Positions 62,040-64,000 of a DNA stretch of 64,000 nt are shown here, piece after piece (the first letter of the stretch is position 1; the number at the start of each line of letters is the position of its first letter). A program made the position numbers and the translations under genes. The stretch lies in the NCBI GenBank assembly GCA_038230735.1, contig JBBRMR010000010.1, forward strand, positions 31,104 to 95,103. The letters run 5' to 3'. The notes below the pieces were generated by a model. The model ran no database searches. It saw only the letters and a program-made list of their open reading frames with translations, and had not been told where the DNA came from. Source of the DNA: Arcicella sp038230735. GTDB taxonomy: Bacteria > Bacteroidota > Bacteroidia > Cytophagales > Spirosomataceae.

Positions 62040-62654
62040 TCAGATTGATTCCCATCCTTTAGTCTCAAAATTATACCTTTTCACGACTCTTGCGGGGTTA
62101 CCAACGGCAACACAAAAGGAGGGGATATCTTTGGTGACTACCGCACCACCCGCCACCACGCTGTGTTTTCCAATGGTTACCCCCGCCGTGATGACAACAT
62201 TTGCCCCAATCCAACAATCGTCCTCAATGGTGATATTCGCAACGGTTTCACCTTGCAGATAGATCGGAATATCAACATTTGTGTAATTATGGTTAAGTCC
62301 ACTCATTACAATATTTTGGGCAAGAATTACATTATTACCAATCGTAACGGGACCAATGATCACATTTCCGATACCAATTCTGGAATTATCGCCAATGCTG
62401 ACCGCCCCAACACCGTTATTGATGGTGGCAAAATCTTCGATAGTGGAATAGTTACCGATACTAAAATTTTGAAAAGGTAAAACGTCAATCCGAGTACGTT
62501 GGCAAATGGTTGTTCCTTTTCCTTTTTTATGAAAAAATGGATTAACAAACCATCGAACCCAAAGCCGTGGACGTGCTTGATGCTTTGGTATTAGCGACCA
62601 ATGAATCAATTTCTTCAAGGCAGGATTTGATTTGATTATGGAAATGATGGACAT
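62040..62654 (-). CDS. Hexapeptide-repeat acyltransferase (WcaF/LbH family)
   Basis: 204 aa. A left-handed beta-helix formed by hexapeptide repeats (IGDNSRIGIGNVIIGPVTIG and GVTIGKHSVVAGGAVVTKDI). The active-site His is in MSGLNHNYTNVDIPI. The C-terminal VAVGNPARVVKRYN is typical of maltose/galactoside/colanate-type O-acetyltransferases. It probably acetylates a sugar of the exopolysaccharide. It lies 2 nt after the upstream GT2 gene. The 239-nt gap that follows holds no recognisable gene. Confidence 0.88.
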   Translation of the reverse strand: MSIISIIKSNPALKKLIHWSLIPKHQARPRLWVRWFVNPFFHKKGKGTTICQRTRIDVLPFQNFSIGNYSTIEDFATINNGVGAVSIGDNSRIGIGNVIIGPVTIGNNVILAQNIVMSGLNHNYTNVDIPIYLQGETVANITIEDDCWIGANVVITAGVTIGKHSVVAGGAVVTKDIPSFCVAVGNPARVVKRYNFETKGWESI

Positions 62655-62656
62655 AA

Positions 62657-63511
62657 CTATGGTTTAAAGAGGTGTTTTTTTACTCGCATAATCAACGCAT
62701 TTCTTAAGCCCCCATCCAGCTGGATTCTTCGGTCACTCGTCCAAACCCTCGCTTCCAAACCGCCAACTGCTTTAATTTTCCCGCCCGACTGTTGTAATCT
62801 CAACGCCATCATACCGTCTTCGGTGGCGTTTTGTTCAACTGTACCAGCGGCTCCTCTGAAAGTTCTTTGGGTCTCAATATCATACCCATTAATATCAATG
62901 CCTTTCTGTCTAATAAAACCACAATTAAAGCCCAATGTATTTAAAAATGGTTGCGTTTTTTCTTTTTTTTTGATAACAAAACTGCTCATAGCTTCATAAA
63001 GTGCGTATTGCCAACGGGGCGTTTTGTGGCTTGGGAGGAAAGAATAACTGCCATGAACACAATACACTTGCTCGCTGTTCATCATTCCTTCAACCATTGA
63101 TGTTATCCAACCATCAGGGTATAAGGTATCACTATCACCCGTTAAAATATATTTCCCTTTTGCCTTATGTAAACCACAAGTACGGGCGTGACCGACACCT
63201 TGCTTGGTTTCTAAAAAAACTTTCAAACCCAAAGATTGTATCAAATTGAAGGTGTTATCGGTTGAGTTATTATCAATAATCAGAAGCTCTGTGGCAAATT
63301 TTGTATTCGTGTTTGCCAATGAAATGAGGGTATGCAAAATTCCTTCCTCTTCATTCCAAGCGGGGATAACCACACTTACCAAAGGGTTTTCGGGTGAAAA
63401 TCTGGCTAATTTATGTTTCAAATCAGTTATTTCAAAAGCAGAAAGCTGCTTGATATTCAGTGGTTTTTGGAGAATTATTTTCACCCAAGGAGGCAAGGAA
63501 AAGTTAATCAT
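62657..63511 (-). CDS. Glycosyltransferase family 2
   Basis: 284 aa, cytoplasmic GT-A enzyme. NPLVSVVIPAWNEEEGILHT, then LLIIDNNSTDNTF and YILTGDSDTLYPDGWI (the DxD-type metal site) are clear. C-terminal part without membrane helices (EDGMMALRLQQSGGKIKA). It forms a pair with the acyltransferase (2-nt spacing) and follows another GT2 gene by 42 nt. Confidence 0.9.
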   Translation of the reverse strand: MINFSLPPWVKIILQKPLNIKQLSAFEITDLKHKLARFSPENPLVSVVIPAWNEEEGILHTLISLANTNTKFATELLIIDNNSTDNTFNLIQSLGLKVFLETKQGVGHARTCGLHKAKGKYILTGDSDTLYPDGWITSMVEGMMNSEQVYCVHGSYSFLPSHKTPRWQYALYEAMSSFVIKKKEKTQPFLNTLGFNCGFIRQKGIDINGYDIETQRTFRGAAGTVEQNATEDGMMALRLQQSGGKIKAVGGLEARVWTSDRRIQLDGGLRNALIMRVKKHLFKP

Positions 63512-63553
63512 ATTTTAACAATTTGTCTTTGTACAATAGCATTTTCAATGAGT

Positions 63554-64000
63554 TTATTCTGCACGCTTCACTTTTTCCCAAATACCAGAATCTAATCCGT
63601 TTCTGTACGTAAAATAACCCTTAATAGCACAGTAATTCATAAAAGAAAAATAAAAAGGAACAAAGAGTAACTTTATTCTAATCTGTTGATTTTCAAGATT
63701 ATAACCAACAATAGCCATAAAATAAAAGATGATTTGTCCTCCCATAAAAAGCGAATAAATTGAGAGATTTTGGGATATTGGTTGCGTAAAAACCAGAACT
63801 ATATTGAGGAAAAAAATCAAGGGTAAACAAAAAGGAGCCACAGCCCAACGCATAGCTCGATGTGAGATATATTGAAATGAGAGCAATCCATAACGAAAAA
63901 TATTCCACAGAAATCCTAAACGAGCAATTGATTGAAAACCTCCCGAAGCAATTCTGACTTTACGTTTCATTTCGTCTTGAATAGAAAATGAGGGTCTTTC
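63554..64000 (-). CDS. Glycosyltransferase family 2, C-terminal part (cut by window end)
   Basis: The frame runs off the right edge; 148 residues are visible. The segment QDEMKRKVRIASGGFQSI is the conserved region just before the C-terminal membrane helices of GT2 enzymes of the cellulose-synthase/hyaluronan type. Three hydrophobic helices follow. The catalytic half lies outside the window. First gene seen of the minus-strand polysaccharide locus. Confidence 0.8.
   Translation of the reverse strand, partial: ERPSFSIQDEMKRKVRIASGGFQSIARLGFLWNIFRYGLLSFQYISHRAMRWAVAPFCLPLIFFLNIVLVFTQPISQNLSIYSLFMGGQIIFYFMAIVGYNLENQQIRIKLLFVPFYFSFMNYCAIKGYFTYRNGLDSGIWEKVKRAE

Noticed and set aside
61829..62062. 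Plus-strand 77-codon open frame between the HPt and acyltransferase genes
   Set aside because: No recognisable domain, composition unlike neighbouring proteins, and it overlaps the 3' end of the acyltransferase gene on the other strand. Treated as chance.

Overview
The window looks like a chromosome segment of a Bacteroidota bacterium, most likely of the order Cytophagales. Four things point there: an alternative complex III (act) operon joined to a caa3-type oxidase operon, promoters matching the Bacteroidetes TTTG-N19-TAnnTTTG pattern, a gliding-motility/type IX secretion C-terminal domain, and low-GC genes that mostly lack obvious Shine-Dalgarno sequences. Family or genus cannot be fixed from the sequence alone.

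Region 1 (1-16.8 kb, + strand) is a respiratory supercluster. The actA 3' end is followed by actB, actC, actD, actE, actF, coxB, coxA, ctaA (heme A synthase), ctaB (heme O synthase), two subunit III-like genes, a subunit IV-like gene, a SCO-type copper chaperone, a DUF420 membrane protein and a small CxxC protein. Together they encode quinol oxidation by complex III, the terminal oxidase it feeds, and the heme A and CuA assembly factors.

Region 2 (17-24.6 kb) starts with an ECF sigma factor, a likely membrane anti-sigma or regulatory protein and an outer-membrane barrel protein. The translation/transcription block follows: tRNA-Tyr, tRNA-Gly, tRNA-Thr, tuf, then an opposing M20 peptidase, then tRNA-Trp, secE and nusG. 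The ribosomal genes usually found after nusG are absent here.

Region 3 (24.7-33.7 kb) holds a TPR/mannosyltransferase-like membrane protein (- strand), a four-gene sugar cassette (glycosyltransferase, epimerase, PLP aminotransferase, sugar nucleotidyltransferase) and mreBCD.

Region 4 (33.7-45.4 kb) is mixed. It has two small secreted proteins, an M3 oligopeptidase, an HNH nuclease with a small partner, and an AraC regulator divergent from a sugar-catabolism set. That set is a TIM-barrel isomerase, a Gfo/Idh oxidoreductase and a 1229-residue ThuA/beta-propeller/HEAT/CARDB/cupredoxin fusion. gpsA follows.

Region 5 (45.4-64 kb, - strand) is an exopolysaccharide locus: several GT2 and GT4 glycosyltransferases, an acyltransferase, an orphan HPt protein, a short TolC-like protein, a Wzc/GumC-like chain-length protein with a degenerate kinase domain, a Wzy/ligase, a Wzx flippase, a GT14 enzyme, an ATP-grasp ligase and an EptA-like transferase. 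It ends in a secreted T9SS-type protein whose start codon is problematic.

Across the window most longer intergenic gaps contain an inverted repeat. Nearly every one uses a different word, and several are REP/BIME-like. No rRNA, CRISPR array, prophage or recognisable transposase was seen.
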